A DNA stretch of 64,000 nt from Corallococcus coralloides DSM 2259. Its GTDB lineage: Bacteria > Myxococcota > Myxococcia > Myxococcales > Myxococcaceae. The notes under the pieces were generated by a model that searched no databases, was not told the origin of the DNA, and worked only from the letters and a program-made list of their open reading frames with translations. Made by a program: the position numbers and the translations under genes. Below, in pieces: positions 25,608-34,155 of the stretch. Every line of letters starts with the position of its first letter. Positions within the stretch are counted from its first letter, which is position 1. The stretch covers positions 9,956,328 through 10,020,327 of the forward strand of contig NC_017030.1 of NCBI RefSeq assembly GCF_000255295.1. The letters are read 5' to 3'.

Positions 25608-26027
25608 TCAAGGCTCCCGGGGCCCCGCGGGCTCCGGTGGCCTCGCGCTCCTCGGGTCCTCCATCGCTCCTGGCAGGGCCTCCACCGCGAACGGCCCCGG
25701 TGGAATCGTGGGCCGGAAGCGCGTGCGCGTCTCCAAGATGCACACCGCCAGCAGCACCGCCACGAACACCACCGACGTGAGCAGCACCAGCCCGTTGCTC
25801 GCGCTCTGCTCGCGCAGGTGCATGTAGAACAGGGCAATCAGCAGCCCCTTCGCTCCCGCGATGAGCAGCGCCACCGGCAGCGACCAGGCTCCGTGCGGCA
25901 ACTTGTGCAGCCCGTACGTCAGCGCCGTCAACGCGAGCAGCACCGCGCCCACGACCAGCACGCCGGCCACCCCCAACTGACGCTCCGGCTTCTCCACCGC
26001 GTCCTCGGTCACGGGCCCACTCCTCAT
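25608..26027 (-). CDS. coxD: Cytochrome c oxidase subunit IV
   Basis: A 139-residue protein with three transmembrane helices: VLVVGAVLLALTALTYGL, SLPVALLIAGAKGLLIALFYMHLREQ and GLVLLTSVVFVAVLLAVCIL. The segment AGAKGLLIALFYMHLR is the signature of the prokaryotic caa3/bo3 subunit IV family. Its ATG overlaps the coxC stop. It stabilises the oxidase. It ends the long ACIII-caa3 operon, three bases from the convergent gene. The proline-rich C-terminal tail, ending PAGPREP, is longer than usual. Confidence 0.9.
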   Translation of the reverse strand: MRSGPVTEDAVEKPERQLGVAGVLVVGAVLLALTALTYGLHKLPHGAWSLPVALLIAGAKGLLIALFYMHLREQSASNGLVLLTSVVFVAVLLAVCILETRTRFRPTIPPGPFAVEALPGAMEDPRSARPPEPAGPREP

Positions 26028-26653
26028 GACAGGTACAGGATGGGATAGACGAACAGCCAGACGACATCCACCAGGTGCCAGTACATGCCGCCCAGCTCCA
26101 CTGGCGTCGCGTACCCCGCGCCGAACGTCCCCGCCGCGGACCGCACGCCCAGCACCGTCAACACCCCCACGCCCACCGTCACGTGCAGCGCGTGGATGCC
26201 CGTCAACAGGTAGTACAGCGTGAAGAAGAGGCTCGCGCCCACGCGCGGCACCTCCGTGAACCGGTACGCGTCTCCCGGCAACCCGCCCTCCTTCACGTGG
26301 TGCGCGTACTCCACGCCCTTCACCGCCAGGAACACGACGCCCAATAACGCCGCCGCCAGCAGCAAGGCCCCGCCCAGCCCTGGCCTGTCGCCCCGCACCG
26401 CGTGCACCGCGAGCGCCACCACGATGCTGCTCGTCACCAGGATGAACGTGTTCAGCGTGCCCAACCCCACGTCCATCGTGAGCTGCGCCGCCCGAAACAC
26501 CTCCGGGTACACCGAGCGATACACGCCATAGGCCGTGAACAACCCCGCGAACAGCAACACCTCCGTCGCGATGAAGACCCACATGCCCAGGTACGCCGCC
26601 TGCCGGCGCGCACCCTCGGAGCCCCAGTGCTCCGTCACGGCCTCAGGCGGCAT
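26024..26653 (-). CDS. coxC: Cytochrome c oxidase subunit III
   Basis: A 209-residue subunit with five transmembrane helices, which is the short form lacking the first two helices of mitochondrial COX3. Signature regions are LGMWVFIATEVLLFAGLFTAY, LNTFILVTSSIVVALAVHA, YLLTGIHALHVTVGVGVL and MYWHLVDVVWLFVYPILYL. The glutamate in IATEVLLF is the conserved proton-antenna residue. It overlaps coxA by eleven bases and coxD by four. An in-frame extension to 26794 reads as non-coding and was left out. Confidence 0.95.
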   Translation of the reverse strand: MPPEAVTEHWGSEGARRQAAYLGMWVFIATEVLLFAGLFTAYGVYRSVYPEVFRAAQLTMDVGLGTLNTFILVTSSIVVALAVHAVRGDRPGLGGALLLAAALLGVVFLAVKGVEYAHHVKEGGLPGDAYRFTEVPRVGASLFFTLYYLLTGIHALHVTVGVGVLTVLGVRSAAGTFGAGYATPVELGGMYWHLVDVVWLFVYPILYLS

Positions 26654-28250
26654 GCGGCACCTCCTCGCTCGCGTACTCGTGCGGACCGGTGGGGTACTCG
26701 GGCGGTGTGGAGAAGTTGTGTGTGGGCGGCGGGGAGGCACTCCTCCACTCGAAGCCCTCGCTGCCCCAGGGGTTGGCTCCCGCGACGGCGCCATACCGCA
26801 GGCTCCACGCCAGATAGCCCGCGATGGCCAGGAACCCGAACGCCAGCAGTGACGCGCCCGCCGTGGACGCCACGTGCAGCGACTGGAAGTGCGGCGGATA
26901 GTCCGCGTACCGCCTGGGCATCCCCAGGTTCCCCAGGAGGAACTGCGGCACGAACGTGGCGATGAAGCCGAAGATGATCAACACCGCCGCGCCGTTGGCC
27001 AGCTTCGCCGGGAAGCACCTCCCGGACATCTTCGGGAACCAGTAGTGCAGCGCCGCCAGGAACGCCATCACCGTCGCCCCCACCATGATGAAGTGGAAGT
27101 GCGCCACCACCGAGTACGTGTCGTGCCAGTGCAGGTTCAACGACGTGGTCGAGTACGCCACGCCAATCATCCCCCCGAAGAAGAGGAAGAACATGAACCC
27201 CAACGTGTAGAGGAGCGGCGACTCCAGCGCGATGGAGCCCCGGTAGAGCGTGCCCAGCCAGGAGAAGATTTTTATCGCCGTGAAGATGGCCACCAGCATC
27301 GACATCGCGCCGAACGCGCCGGAGCCGAAGGTCGACTGGCCGGACGCGAACATGTGGTGGCCCCAGGTGAAGAACCCCACGAACGCGATGCCCAGCGTGG
27401 AATACACAATCATCCGGTAGCTGAAGGCGTTCTTGCGGCTGAAGGCACACACCGCCTCGCTGATGACGCCCATGGACGGCAGCACCATGATGTAGACGGC
27501 CGGGTGGCTGTAGAACCAGAACAGGTGCTGGAAGAGCAGCGGGTCGCCTCCTCGCGCGGGGTCGAAGATGCCCGCGCCCACCACCCGCTCCAGCGCCACC
27601 AGCAGCAGCACCATGCCCAGCACCGGCGTCGCCAGCACCTGGATGATGGACGTGCCGTAGATGGCCCAGACGAACAGCGGCAGCTTCATCCACGTCAGGC
27701 CCGGCGCGCGCAGCGTGTGCACCGTGGCGATGAAGTTGAGCCCGGTGAGGATGGTGGAGAACCCGATGATGAACACGCCCATCAGCACCGGCAGCACCGC
27801 CGTGCCCGTGGTCGTGCTGTAGGGCGTGTAGAAGGTCCAGCCCGTGTCCGCGCCACCCTCGAACATGCCCCACAGCGCGACGCTGGCCCCCAGCACATAG
27901 AGATACACGGACGCCAGGTTGAGCCGGGGGAAGGCCACGTCCCTGGCGCCAATCATCAGCGGCACCAGGAAGTTGCCGAAGGCGGACGGGATGGCCGGAA
28001 TCATGAACAGCCACACCATGGTGACGCCGTGGAGCGTGAACATCCGGTTGTACGCCAGGTGCCCCATGAGGGTGCGGCCGGGCGTGAGCAGCTCGATGCG
28101 CAGCGCCAGCGCGAACACGCCGCCCACGAGGAAGAAGAAGAGCGTCAGCCCGAGGAACATCACCCCGATGCGCTTGTGGTCGTGCGTCGTGAGCCACGAC
28201 CACACGGTGCGTCCGTCCGTCAGGTAGGACTCAGCGGCCGGTGGGGACAT
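26643..28250 (-). CDS. coxA: Cytochrome c oxidase subunit I (A2-type, caa3)
   Basis: Catalytic subunit of the caa3 oxidase, 535 residues with 12 or more helices. The copper-B region reads [13 protein letters not shown]: the D-channel glutamate of A1-type enzymes is absent and replaced by the Tyr-Ser pair that defines A2-type oxidases. HHMFASGQ gives two copper-B histidines, and [11 protein letters not shown] holds the haem ligands. [22 protein letters not shown] contains the low-spin haem histidine. It overlaps coxB by 20 bases and coxC by 11. It probably receives electrons from the upstream ACIII through the fused cytochrome c of subunit II. Confidence 0.97.
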   Translation of the reverse strand: MSPPAAESYLTDGRTVWSWLTTHDHKRIGVMFLGLTLFFFLVGGVFALALRIELLTPGRTLMGHLAYNRMFTLHGVTMVWLFMIPAIPSAFGNFLVPLMIGARDVAFPRLNLASVYLYVLGASVALWGMFEGGADTGWTFYTPYSTTTGTAVLPVLMGVFIIGFSTILTGLNFIATVHTLRAPGLTWMKLPLFVWAIYGTSIIQVLATPVLGMVLLLVALERVVGAGIFDPARGGDPLLFQHLFWFYSHPAVYIMVLPSMGVISEAVCAFSRKNAFSYRMIVYSTLGIAFVGFFTWGHHMFASGQSTFGSGAFGAMSMLVAIFTAIKIFSWLGTLYRGSIALESPLLYTLGFMFFLFFGGMIGVAYSTTSLNLHWHDTYSVVAHFHFIMVGATVMAFLAALHYWFPKMSGRCFPAKLANGAAVLIIFGFIATFVPQFLLGNLGMPRRYADYPPHFQSLHVASTAGASLLAFGFLAIAGYLAWSLRYGAVAGANPWGSEGFEWRSASPPPTHNFSTPPEYPTGPHEYASEEVPHAA

Positions 28251-29241
28251 AGACGGGCTCCTCGGCCGCGGTGACTCCCGGGCGCGTGGGACGCAGGGAC
28301 TTGATGAACTCCACGAGCGCTCCGGAGTCCTCCGCGCTCAGCCGGCCGTGGTAGCCCGGCATCACGGGCGCGTAGCCGGCCACCACCTTCGCCAGGGGAT
28401 CCATCATGGACTCGGTGAGGTACGCCTCGTCCGCGAGCACCGCGCCCCCGCCCTCCAGCGGCTCCTGCCTGCCGTACAGCCCCAACCACGTGGGCCCGAT
28501 GTGCGGCGCGCCCGTCACCGTGTGGCATTGCAGGCAACCCTGCGCGGCGGCGATGCGCTCGCCCCGGACGGCCATGGGCTCCGCGGCCACGGGGAGGTTG
28601 CGGCGCTGCGCGTCCTGCCATGCCTCGAAGTCCGAGTGCGGCAGCACCACCACCTCGCCGCGCATCTGCGAGTGGTCCAGCCCGCAGTACTCCGCGCACA
28701 GCACCTGATGGCGGCCGGGTTTCGGGGCTTCGAACCAGAGGTCGGTGTAGCGGCCGGGGATCGCGTCCCGCTTCATGCGGAAGTCCGGCACGTAGAAGGA
28801 ATGGATGACGTCCCGCGACGTGAGCAGCAGCCGCACGGGCCGGCCCGCGGGCACCACCAGCGTGTCGATGGCGCTCGGGCCTCCGGGATAGGTGAACTTC
28901 CACATCCACTGCTTGCCGGTGACGTACACGTCCAGCGCGTCCTGGGGCGGGCTCATCACCCAGACGAACTGCTTGAAGCCCAGGACGAACCAGAGCAGGA
29001 ACAGCGACAGCGGCACGCCGATGAACAGCGCCTCCAGCCATGTGGGCGCCAACACTCGGGGCGTGGGGTCCGACGCCGTACGCCGGCGGTAGCGCACGAG
29101 GAAGACAAGGCCGACAGCGCCAATGCCCGCCCCCACCGCCAGCGTGGTGAGCAGCAGGACGTAGTGCAGATGGTCCACCTTCACGGCGAAGGTAGAGCCC
29201 TGCTCCGGGAGGAAGAAGAGGCGGCGCAGCAGCTCGTTCAT
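28231..29241 (-). CDS. coxB: Cytochrome c oxidase subunit II with fused cytochrome c (caa3)
   Basis: A 336-residue subunit with two N-terminal transmembrane helices, a cupredoxin domain and a C-terminal haem c domain. CuA ligands are complete in [12 protein letters not shown]. The electron-entry tryptophan region is [13 protein letters not shown]. The haem motif is CLQCH near residue 250 with a likely axial methionine in [11 protein letters not shown] fused cytochrome defines the caa3 type and removes the need for a soluble cytochrome c. It overlaps the upstream small gene by four bases and coxA by 20. Confidence 0.96.
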   Translation of the reverse strand: MNELLRRLFFLPEQGSTFAVKVDHLHYVLLLTTLAVGAGIGAVGLVFLVRYRRRTASDPTPRVLAPTWLEALFIGVPLSLFLLWFVLGFKQFVWVMSPPQDALDVYVTGKQWMWKFTYPGGPSAIDTLVVPAGRPVRLLLTSRDVIHSFYVPDFRMKRDAIPGRYTDLWFEAPKPGRHQVLCAEYCGLDHSQMRGEVVVLPHSDFEAWQDAQRRNLPVAAEPMAVRGERIAAAQGCLQCHTVTGAPHIGPTWLGLYGRQEPLEGGGAVLADEAYLTESMMDPLAKVVAGYAPVMPGYHGRLSAEDSGALVEFIKSLRPTRPGVTAAEEPVYVPTGR

Positions 29242-29597
29242 CGCGCGCCCCCTTCACTTTCGAAGAGCAGCTGCCGCATGGCCGCGTCGATGGGCTGGTG
29301 GATGACGCCCGCGTCCACGTCCACCCAGCCGTAGCCGTCCAGCCGCTCGCGCTGCCGCGCCTTCAGTTCATCCGCGCGCCGGTCCAGCGCGAAGGGGGCC
29401 TGGTCGAGCATGCCCACCTGCAGGGTGCTCGGGGGCATGGGGAGGGGGCGCTCGGAGTCGGGACGCCAGAGGATCCACAGGCCCCACGCCACGACGCTGG
29501 CCGCCGCGAGCAGCGCCAGCGCCACGGCCCCGACGCGCAGCAGCCACGCGGTGGGCAGCCGCTCCAGCTCCGGAGGCGGTGGACGGGCTTCGCTCAC
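29238..29597 (-). CDS. ACIII/cox-associated single-pass membrane protein
   Basis: A 119-residue protein with one transmembrane helix ([25 protein letters not shown]) and a C-terminal periplasmic tail. The tail has [23 protein letters not shown], a motif that recurs in small proteins encoded between Alternative Complex III and cytochrome oxidase genes in many bacteria. The GTG start overlaps the actF stop (GTGA) and the gene overlaps coxB by four bases, so all are tightly coupled. A role in joining or assembling the ACIII-oxidase supercomplex is a reasonable inference. Confidence 0.78.
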   Translation of the reverse strand: MSEARPPPPELERLPTAWLLRVGAVALALLAAASVVAWGLWILWRPDSERPLPMPPSTLQVGMLDQAPFALDRRADELKARQRERLDGYGWVDVDAGVIHQPIDAAMRQLLFESEGGAR

Positions 29598-30784
29598 GGC
29601 GGGCGCACCTGGAGCGAGTGGACGAGGAAGGGATCCGCCACGGGCACGGGGTAGCTGCCGCGCGCGCGCCAGAGGACCGCCGCCACGGACAGCCCTCCCA
29701 CGCCCAGCCACGCGGTGAGCGCCGTCCAGGGGATGAAGACGCGCTCCGGTGAGAGCGAGGGGAACAGCAGCCACGCCACGTCCACGGCGTGCATCGCGAG
29801 CAGCCACAGCGCCACGGCCCCCAGCACCCGTGGGCGCGACTTGAGCTCGCGCGACAGGAGCAGGGCGAACGGGATGACGAAGTGGCCCAGCACCAGCACG
29901 AGCGACAGCGCGCCCCAGCCGTCCTCCAGGCGGACGCGGTACCAGCCCACCTCTTCGGGCAGGGCGGCGATCCACATGAGCATGAACTGCGAATAGGCGA
30001 TGTAGGCCCAGAAGCAGACGAAGGCGAACAGCAGCGTGCCCAGCCGGTGGTAGTGGCCGGGGGACAGCAGGCTGCCGAAGTGCTGGGTTTCGCGAGTGGC
30101 CGCGCCCGCGATGATCATCAAGGCCAGCGCGCCCACGAACGCGCCGGAGAAGACGTGGACGGCATAGACGGTGGACTGCCACGTCGCCTCCAGCGACATC
30201 ATCCAGTCCAGCGTCATGAAGGAGAACGTGAGGCCCAGCGCGGGCAACGAGCCCCCGCCCAGCCGCCGCTGCCACAACGTCCAGCGCACGTCGCCCGTCG
30301 CGTCCTGGCGCACGGACCAGCGGTGCAGCAGGTGGCTCACGAGCCCCCACGTGAGGAAGTACAGCGCCGCGCGCACCAGGAAGAAGGGCACGTTGTTGTA
30401 GCGCCGCCGGTGTTCGAGCACCTGCAGCGCGTGCTCGCCCAGGTCCGCGGACGGCGAGACCCACGGGTACAGGTGCCGCATTCCCAGCGCGAGGGGCACG
30501 AACAGCACGAGGAACAGCGGCGCGGAGGCCGCGCAGACCTCCAGCGCGCGGCGCAGCACCACGGGCCAGCGCGCCTTCGCCGCGTGGAACGTGGCGAGCA
30601 GCAGCAGCGCGCCCAGGCACAGGCCCAGCCAGTAGGTGAAGCCGAAGAGGTAGCCCGCCAGGGCCTGGCGCACGTCGAGGAAGGCACCGATGGCGGTAGC
30701 CACGAGGCCCAGGACACCGAGCACCGCGCTGATGCCCAGCGCGCGCTGTCCGCCCTCGAAGCGTGGGAGCACGGGAGGCGTCAT
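29594..30784 (-). CDS. actF: Alternative Complex III membrane subunit ActF
   Basis: A 396-residue, ten-helix protein related to NrfD/PsrC and to ActC. It starts MTPPVLPRFEGG and shows the ActF-type regions FGFTYWLGLCLGALLLL, RRRYNNVPFFLVRAALYFLTW, LTFSFMTLDWMMSLEATWQS and CFWAYIAYSQFMLMWIAALPEE. By family knowledge it forms half of the membrane part of the quinol:cytochrome c oxidoreductase and may conduct protons. In most genomes actF follows actE directly; here a 500-base repeat segment separates them. Its start is ATGA-coupled to the frame within that segment. Confidence 0.92.
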   Translation of the reverse strand: MTPPVLPRFEGGQRALGISAVLGVLGLVATAIGAFLDVRQALAGYLFGFTYWLGLCLGALLLLATFHAAKARWPVVLRRALEVCAASAPLFLVLFVPLALGMRHLYPWVSPSADLGEHALQVLEHRRRYNNVPFFLVRAALYFLTWGLVSHLLHRWSVRQDATGDVRWTLWQRRLGGGSLPALGLTFSFMTLDWMMSLEATWQSTVYAVHVFSGAFVGALALMIIAGAATRETQHFGSLLSPGHYHRLGTLLFAFVCFWAYIAYSQFMLMWIAALPEEVGWYRVRLEDGWGALSLVLVLGHFVIPFALLLSRELKSRPRVLGAVALWLLAMHAVDVAWLLFPSLSPERVFIPWTALTAWLGVGGLSVAAVLWRARGSYPVPVADPFLVHSLQVRPP

Positions 30785-31284
30785 CGCGCGCGGACCTCTT
30801 CATGGCCGCACTGCACACGGAGGGTGGCGCGTACAGAGGCCGAGGCCGCCAGGCCTTCCGACCTGAAGCCAATCTTCATGAGTGAGAAGGTGAGAGCCCC
30901 ACGAGGGCTCCCGTCCGGCGACGCGCTTCTAAAACCTGTCCGACTGTCGGACAGGTTTGCCTGCTCGTGTCGAACGGGAGCTGTCGCTCCGCTCGGGCCG
31001 CGAAAACCTGTCCGACCGTCCGACGGGTTTGGCCTCTCGGGTCGAATGAGGGCCGCCAATCCATTGGGGCCACGAAAACCTGTCCGACTGTCGGACAAGT
31101 TTGGCCCGCCGTGCTGGACGGGGGCTGCCGCTCCACCAGGGCCTCCAGAACCTGTCCGACTGTCCGACAGGTTTGGACAGCCGTGGCCGCAGGGGCTGCG
31201 GATCCACTCGGGTCGCGGAGACCTGTCCGACTGTCCGACAGGTTGGGACCGCTGTGTCGGACAGGGGGTGTAGAGCATCGTCAT
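30781..31284 (-). CDS. Repeat-encoded open frame inside the act operon (uncertain gene)
   Basis: A 167-codon frame exactly fills the actE-actF gap: its ATG overlaps the actE stop (ATGA) and its TGA overlaps the actF ATG. Four 24-residue units of the form NLSDSRTGFRGP plus variable residues come from the 72-bp DNA repeats; a fifth unit is read in another frame because one period is 71 bases. Third-position GC is clearly lower than in neighbours (codons AGT, ACA, GGT, TTT, AAT). Other frames across the array are also open, so openness is weak evidence. It may be a real coupled gene, or an insertion that happens to stay open. Confidence 0.35.
   Translation of the reverse strand: MTMLYTPCPTQRSQPVGQSDRSPRPEWIRSPCGHGCPNLSDSRTGSGGPGGAAAPVQHGGPNLSDSRTGFRGPNGLAALIRPERPNPSDGRTGFRGPSGATAPVRHEQANLSDSRTGFRSASPDGSPRGALTFSLMKIGFRSEGLAASASVRATLRVQCGHEEVRAR
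30932..31245. repeat. Five tandem 72-bp repeats, each with a 27-bp palindrome
   Basis: Palindromic cores start at 30932, 31004, 31076, 31148 and about 31219, giving periods 72, 72, 72 and 71. The first core is a perfect inverted repeat, AAACCTGTCCGAC-T-GTCGGACAGGTTT; units 2 and 3 carry few changes. Units 4 and 5 keep CCTGTC...GACAGG but have an inner direct repeat GTCCGAC. The roughly 45-base linkers are also alike (pattern GGGGCTGCCGCTCCA.T.GGG). A further TGTCGGACAGG fragment follows near 31254. The array lies between actE and actF on otherwise packed coding DNA. Confidence 0.95.
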
Positions 31285-32207
31285 GGTGCTCCGACCTCCT
31301 GGCGCAGCCGCGCCTGCACTTCAGGCGGTGCGGCTGTGAGCGGTGCGCGCTGGCTGCGGCCCAGGGCCCGCAGGTAGGCGATCACAGCCCAGCGTTCGTG
31401 GGGCGTGAGCTGTGGCCCGTATGCGGGCATCACGCCGAAGCCCTGAGAGATGACCGCGAAGTAGAAACCCGGCGGGTGCGGCAGGTCTCCCGTCGTCGAG
31501 GGCTCGTTGAGCCGCCCTTCCATCGCGAGGCCTCGTGGCCCCACGAGCGCCGCCTGCCGGGCCCTCACCGCGTCCGCGTCGCTTACCGTCACGCGCCCAC
31601 TCCCGGATCCAGGCTCCACACGGGACGCCGCCCATGCTCGGGGCCAGCCCGCGTCGCTCGTCCAGGGGACCGAAGCTCGGGGCCGCCCCGCATCGGCCGT
31701 GTCCCTCACGGCGCCCCACCCGTCCACCCGCTGGGGCAGCGGGAATGCTCCGGGCCCCACCCTCGCGGTCACGGCCTGCGTTCCCGTGTACGGGGCTTCG
31801 CCCTCCACGACGCCGTAGACGACTTGCGTCGCATGGTCGTGCGGCACGAACAGTCCGGGCGGCCGGCGCTGCGGCATCTTCCTGGCCACGACGGCATCCC
31901 CGTCTCCCGTCAGCCCGTGGCACACCGCGCACCAGGTCTCATAGGCCGTGCGCCCCTCCTCCAGCAGCTGCCGGGTCAACGGCACCGGCACGGCCTGGAG
32001 CCAGCCTCCGTCCGCCGTGAGCCCCTGCTCCTCCCGCGTGCGCCACTCCCGCGCCACCGTCCCCGGCACCAGGGGCCGCATGGCACGGCCGTCCTCGAAG
32101 AACCCGCTCGCACCGAACGCCTCCGCTCGCGGCTGTGACGCCATCGGGTCCGTGTCGTCGCACGCGGCCATGCCGCCCAGCAGCGCCAGGAGCGTCCAAC
32201 GCTTCAT
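31281..32207 (-). CDS. actE: Alternative Complex III monohaem cytochrome c subunit ActE (lipoprotein)
   Basis: A 308-residue periplasmic cytochrome c anchored by lipid: the signal [16 protein letters not shown] ends in a lipobox with the cysteine at 16. One haem site, CAVCH, lies near residue 94, and the axial methionine is probably in GFGVMPAYG near 265. Normal ActE proteins have these two points much closer; here about 170 residues, rich in Gly, Pro and Arg, separate them (for example VEPGSGSGRVTV). ERWAVIAYLRALGRSQ is the usual family end. The start overlaps the actD stop (ATGA). It passes electrons from ActA to the oxidase. Confidence 0.9.
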   Translation of the reverse strand: MKRWTLLALLGGMAACDDTDPMASQPRAEAFGASGFFEDGRAMRPLVPGTVAREWRTREEQGLTADGGWLQAVPVPLTRQLLEEGRTAYETWCAVCHGLTGDGDAVVARKMPQRRPPGLFVPHDHATQVVYGVVEGEAPYTGTQAVTARVGPGAFPLPQRVDGWGAVRDTADAGRPRASVPWTSDAGWPRAWAASRVEPGSGSGRVTVSDADAVRARQAALVGPRGLAMEGRLNEPSTTGDLPHPPGFYFAVISQGFGVMPAYGPQLTPHERWAVIAYLRALGRSQRAPLTAAPPEVQARLRQEVGAP

Positions 32208-32734
32208 CGCGCCCCCTCCGCCACCACCGACACCTGCCGCGCTCCCAGCTCGCGCAGCGCCGCCTCCACCTTCGGCGCGTCCTCCCCGTCCACCGCCACG
32301 CTCGCCCAGAAGCCATCCACGGACGCGCTGCGGAAGGACTCCACGTCGAACACCGGGTGCGTCACGTGCGGGAAGCCGAAGAGCACCATCAACGCGCCGA
32401 ACACCGTCAGCGCCGCGCTCAGCACGCCCAGCTCGAACGTGATGGGCAGGTTCGTGGGCACGCTGTGCAGCGGCCGGCCTCCCACGTCCAACGGATAGTC
32501 CACCGCGTTCGTGAACCACTGCGCCACGTACGCGAACGCCGCGCCTCCCAACCCCGCCCCCAGGGTCAGCAATGGCAGCCACGAGCGCTTCAGTCCCAGC
32601 GCCTCGAACGTCTCCTCCACCGGGAGCGGCGTGTGCGCGTCCAGCTGCTCGAAGCCCTTCGCGCGCAGGTCCTTCAGCGCGGCCACCAGCGCGTCACTGG
32701 ACGCGAACTCCCCCAGCACCCAGTGGCGGCTCAT
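32204..32734 (-). CDS. actD: Alternative Complex III subunit ActD (DUF3341)
   Basis: A 176-residue membrane protein with the DUF3341 pattern: an N-terminal soluble ferredoxin-like part ([34 protein letters not shown]), two transmembrane helices ([20 protein letters not shown] and [20 protein letters not shown]) and a short C-terminal domain ([20 protein letters not shown]). It has no cofactor motif. It overlaps actC and actE by four bases each. In ACIII structures ActD anchors the membrane and peripheral parts to each other. Confidence 0.93.
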   Translation of the reverse strand: MSRHWVLGEFASSDALVAALKDLRAKGFEQLDAHTPLPVEETFEALGLKRSWLPLLTLGAGLGGAAFAYVAQWFTNAVDYPLDVGGRPLHSVPTNLPITFELGVLSAALTVFGALMVLFGFPHVTHPVFDVESFRSASVDGFWASVAVDGEDAPKVEAALRELGARQVSVVAEGAR

Positions 32735-34155
32735 GGCGCACCGCCTGGCCGAGTGCCCTGCTCACGCCGGAATTGGAGCGACGCGTCCACCTCGCGCTGG
32801 AGCTCCTTCATCTCGCTCACCGACACGGCCGGCACGAACTTCAGGAACAACAGGAACGCCGTGCCGAAGAACGCCACCGTGCCGCCCAGCAGGCTCCAGT
32901 CCACCCACGTGGGCCGGTACGCCGCCCAGGACGACGGCAGGAAGTCCATGCTCAACGACGCCACCACGATGAGGAAGCGCTCCGTCCACATCCCCACGTT
33001 GATGAACAGCGCCGCCACCCACAGCACCCCCACGTTCGTGCGCAGCCGCGGGAACCAGAACAGCTGCGGCACCAGCACGTTGCAGAACACCTGCATCCAG
33101 AACAGCGGCGCGTACGGCCCGAAGAACTCCGCCTCCGTGGCGTGCATCTCGAAGGGGTTCCCGCTGAACCAGGCGAAGAAGTGCTCCTGGATGTAGCCGT
33201 AGGTCACCATCCATCCCGTGGCCAGCAGCACCTTCGCCATGTTGTCCAGGTGCAGCGGCGTCACCACGTGCTCGATGCCCAGCGCCTTGCGCGCCGGAAT
33301 CAACAGCGTGAGCACCAGCGCGAAGCCGCTGAACACCGCGCCCGCGACGAAGTACGGCGGGAAGATGGTCGTGTGCCAGCCCGGCAGCTGCGCCACCGCG
33401 AAGTCGAAGGACACGATGGTGTGCACGCTCACCACCAGCGGCGTGGCCAGCCCCGCCAGCAGCAGGTAGCCCGTGCGCCACTGCCGCCAGTGCCTCGCCG
33501 AGCCCCGCCACCCCAGGCTCGCCAGCCCGTACCAGAAGCGCGCCCGGGGCGTCCTCGCCGTGTCGCGCGCCGTGGCCAGGTCTGGAATCAGCCCTACGTA
33601 CCAGAACAGCAGCGACACCGTGAGGTACGTCCCCACCGCCGCGATGTCCCACGTGAGCGGCGAGCGGAACTGCGGCCAGGCCCTCAGGCTGCTGGGATAC
33701 GGCACCAGCCAGTAGAACTTCCACGGCCGCCCCAGGTGCAGCAGCGGAAAGAGCCCCGCGCACGTCACCGCGAAGAGCGTCATCGCCTCCGCGAAGCGGT
33801 TGATGGACCCGCGCCACTTCTCCTGGAACAGCAGCAGGATGGCGCTGATGAGCGTCCCCGCGTGGCCGATACCGATCCACCACACGAAGTTCGTGATGCC
33901 GAACGCCCACGCCACCGGGATGTTGTTGCCCCACGTCCCCACGCCCACGAAGAGCGTGACGCCCATCGCCACCGCCAGCACCGCGGTCCCGGCCAGCCCC
34001 AGCCCCAGCAGCGCCCACCAGGTCCGGCCCGCGGGGCGGTGCACGAAGGCCAGCAGGGACTCGCTGTAGGCGCGGTCGGAGTGGCGCCCCTCCAGCAGCG
34101 GGTGCTCGGTGAGCGGATCTCCGGGCGCGGGCACCTGCGGGTCGGCCGTGCTCAT
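32731..34155 (-). CDS. actC: Alternative Complex III quinol-binding membrane subunit ActC (NrfD-like)
   Basis: A 474-residue polytopic protein of the NrfD/PsrC family with about ten helices. NrfD-type signatures include [59 protein letters not shown] and [16 protein letters not shown]. The histidines and acidic residues in these helices form the menaquinol site and proton route by family knowledge. A cytoplasmic N-terminus of about 50 residues precedes the first helix. The start overlaps the actB stop (ATGA). Confidence 0.94.
   Translation of the reverse strand: MSTADPQVPAPGDPLTEHPLLEGRHSDRAYSESLLAFVHRPAGRTWWALLGLGLAGTAVLAVAMGVTLFVGVGTWGNNIPVAWAFGITNFVWWIGIGHAGTLISAILLLFQEKWRGSINRFAEAMTLFAVTCAGLFPLLHLGRPWKFYWLVPYPSSLRAWPQFRSPLTWDIAAVGTYLTVSLLFWYVGLIPDLATARDTARTPRARFWYGLASLGWRGSARHWRQWRTGYLLLAGLATPLVVSVHTIVSFDFAVAQLPGWHTTIFPPYFVAGAVFSGFALVLTLLIPARKALGIEHVVTPLHLDNMAKVLLATGWMVTYGYIQEHFFAWFSGNPFEMHATEAEFFGPYAPLFWMQVFCNVLVPQLFWFPRLRTNVGVLWVAALFINVGMWTERFLIVVASLSMDFLPSSWAAYRPTWVDWSLLGGTVAFFGTAFLLFLKFVPAVSVSEMKELQREVDASLQFRREQGTRPGGAP

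Noticed and set aside
26653-26794. N-terminal extension of coxC
   Set aside because: It runs antiparallel in quality to coxA codons in another frame; the protein would gain a basic non-membrane leader not found in subunit III.
30932-31245. CRISPR array
   Set aside because: Cores are palindromic, the linkers are similar to each other instead of unique, the array lies inside an operon, and no cas genes are in the window.
32207-32582. N-terminal extension of actE
   Set aside because: It overlaps actD; the lipoprotein signal starting at 32207 and the ATGA overlap fix the start.
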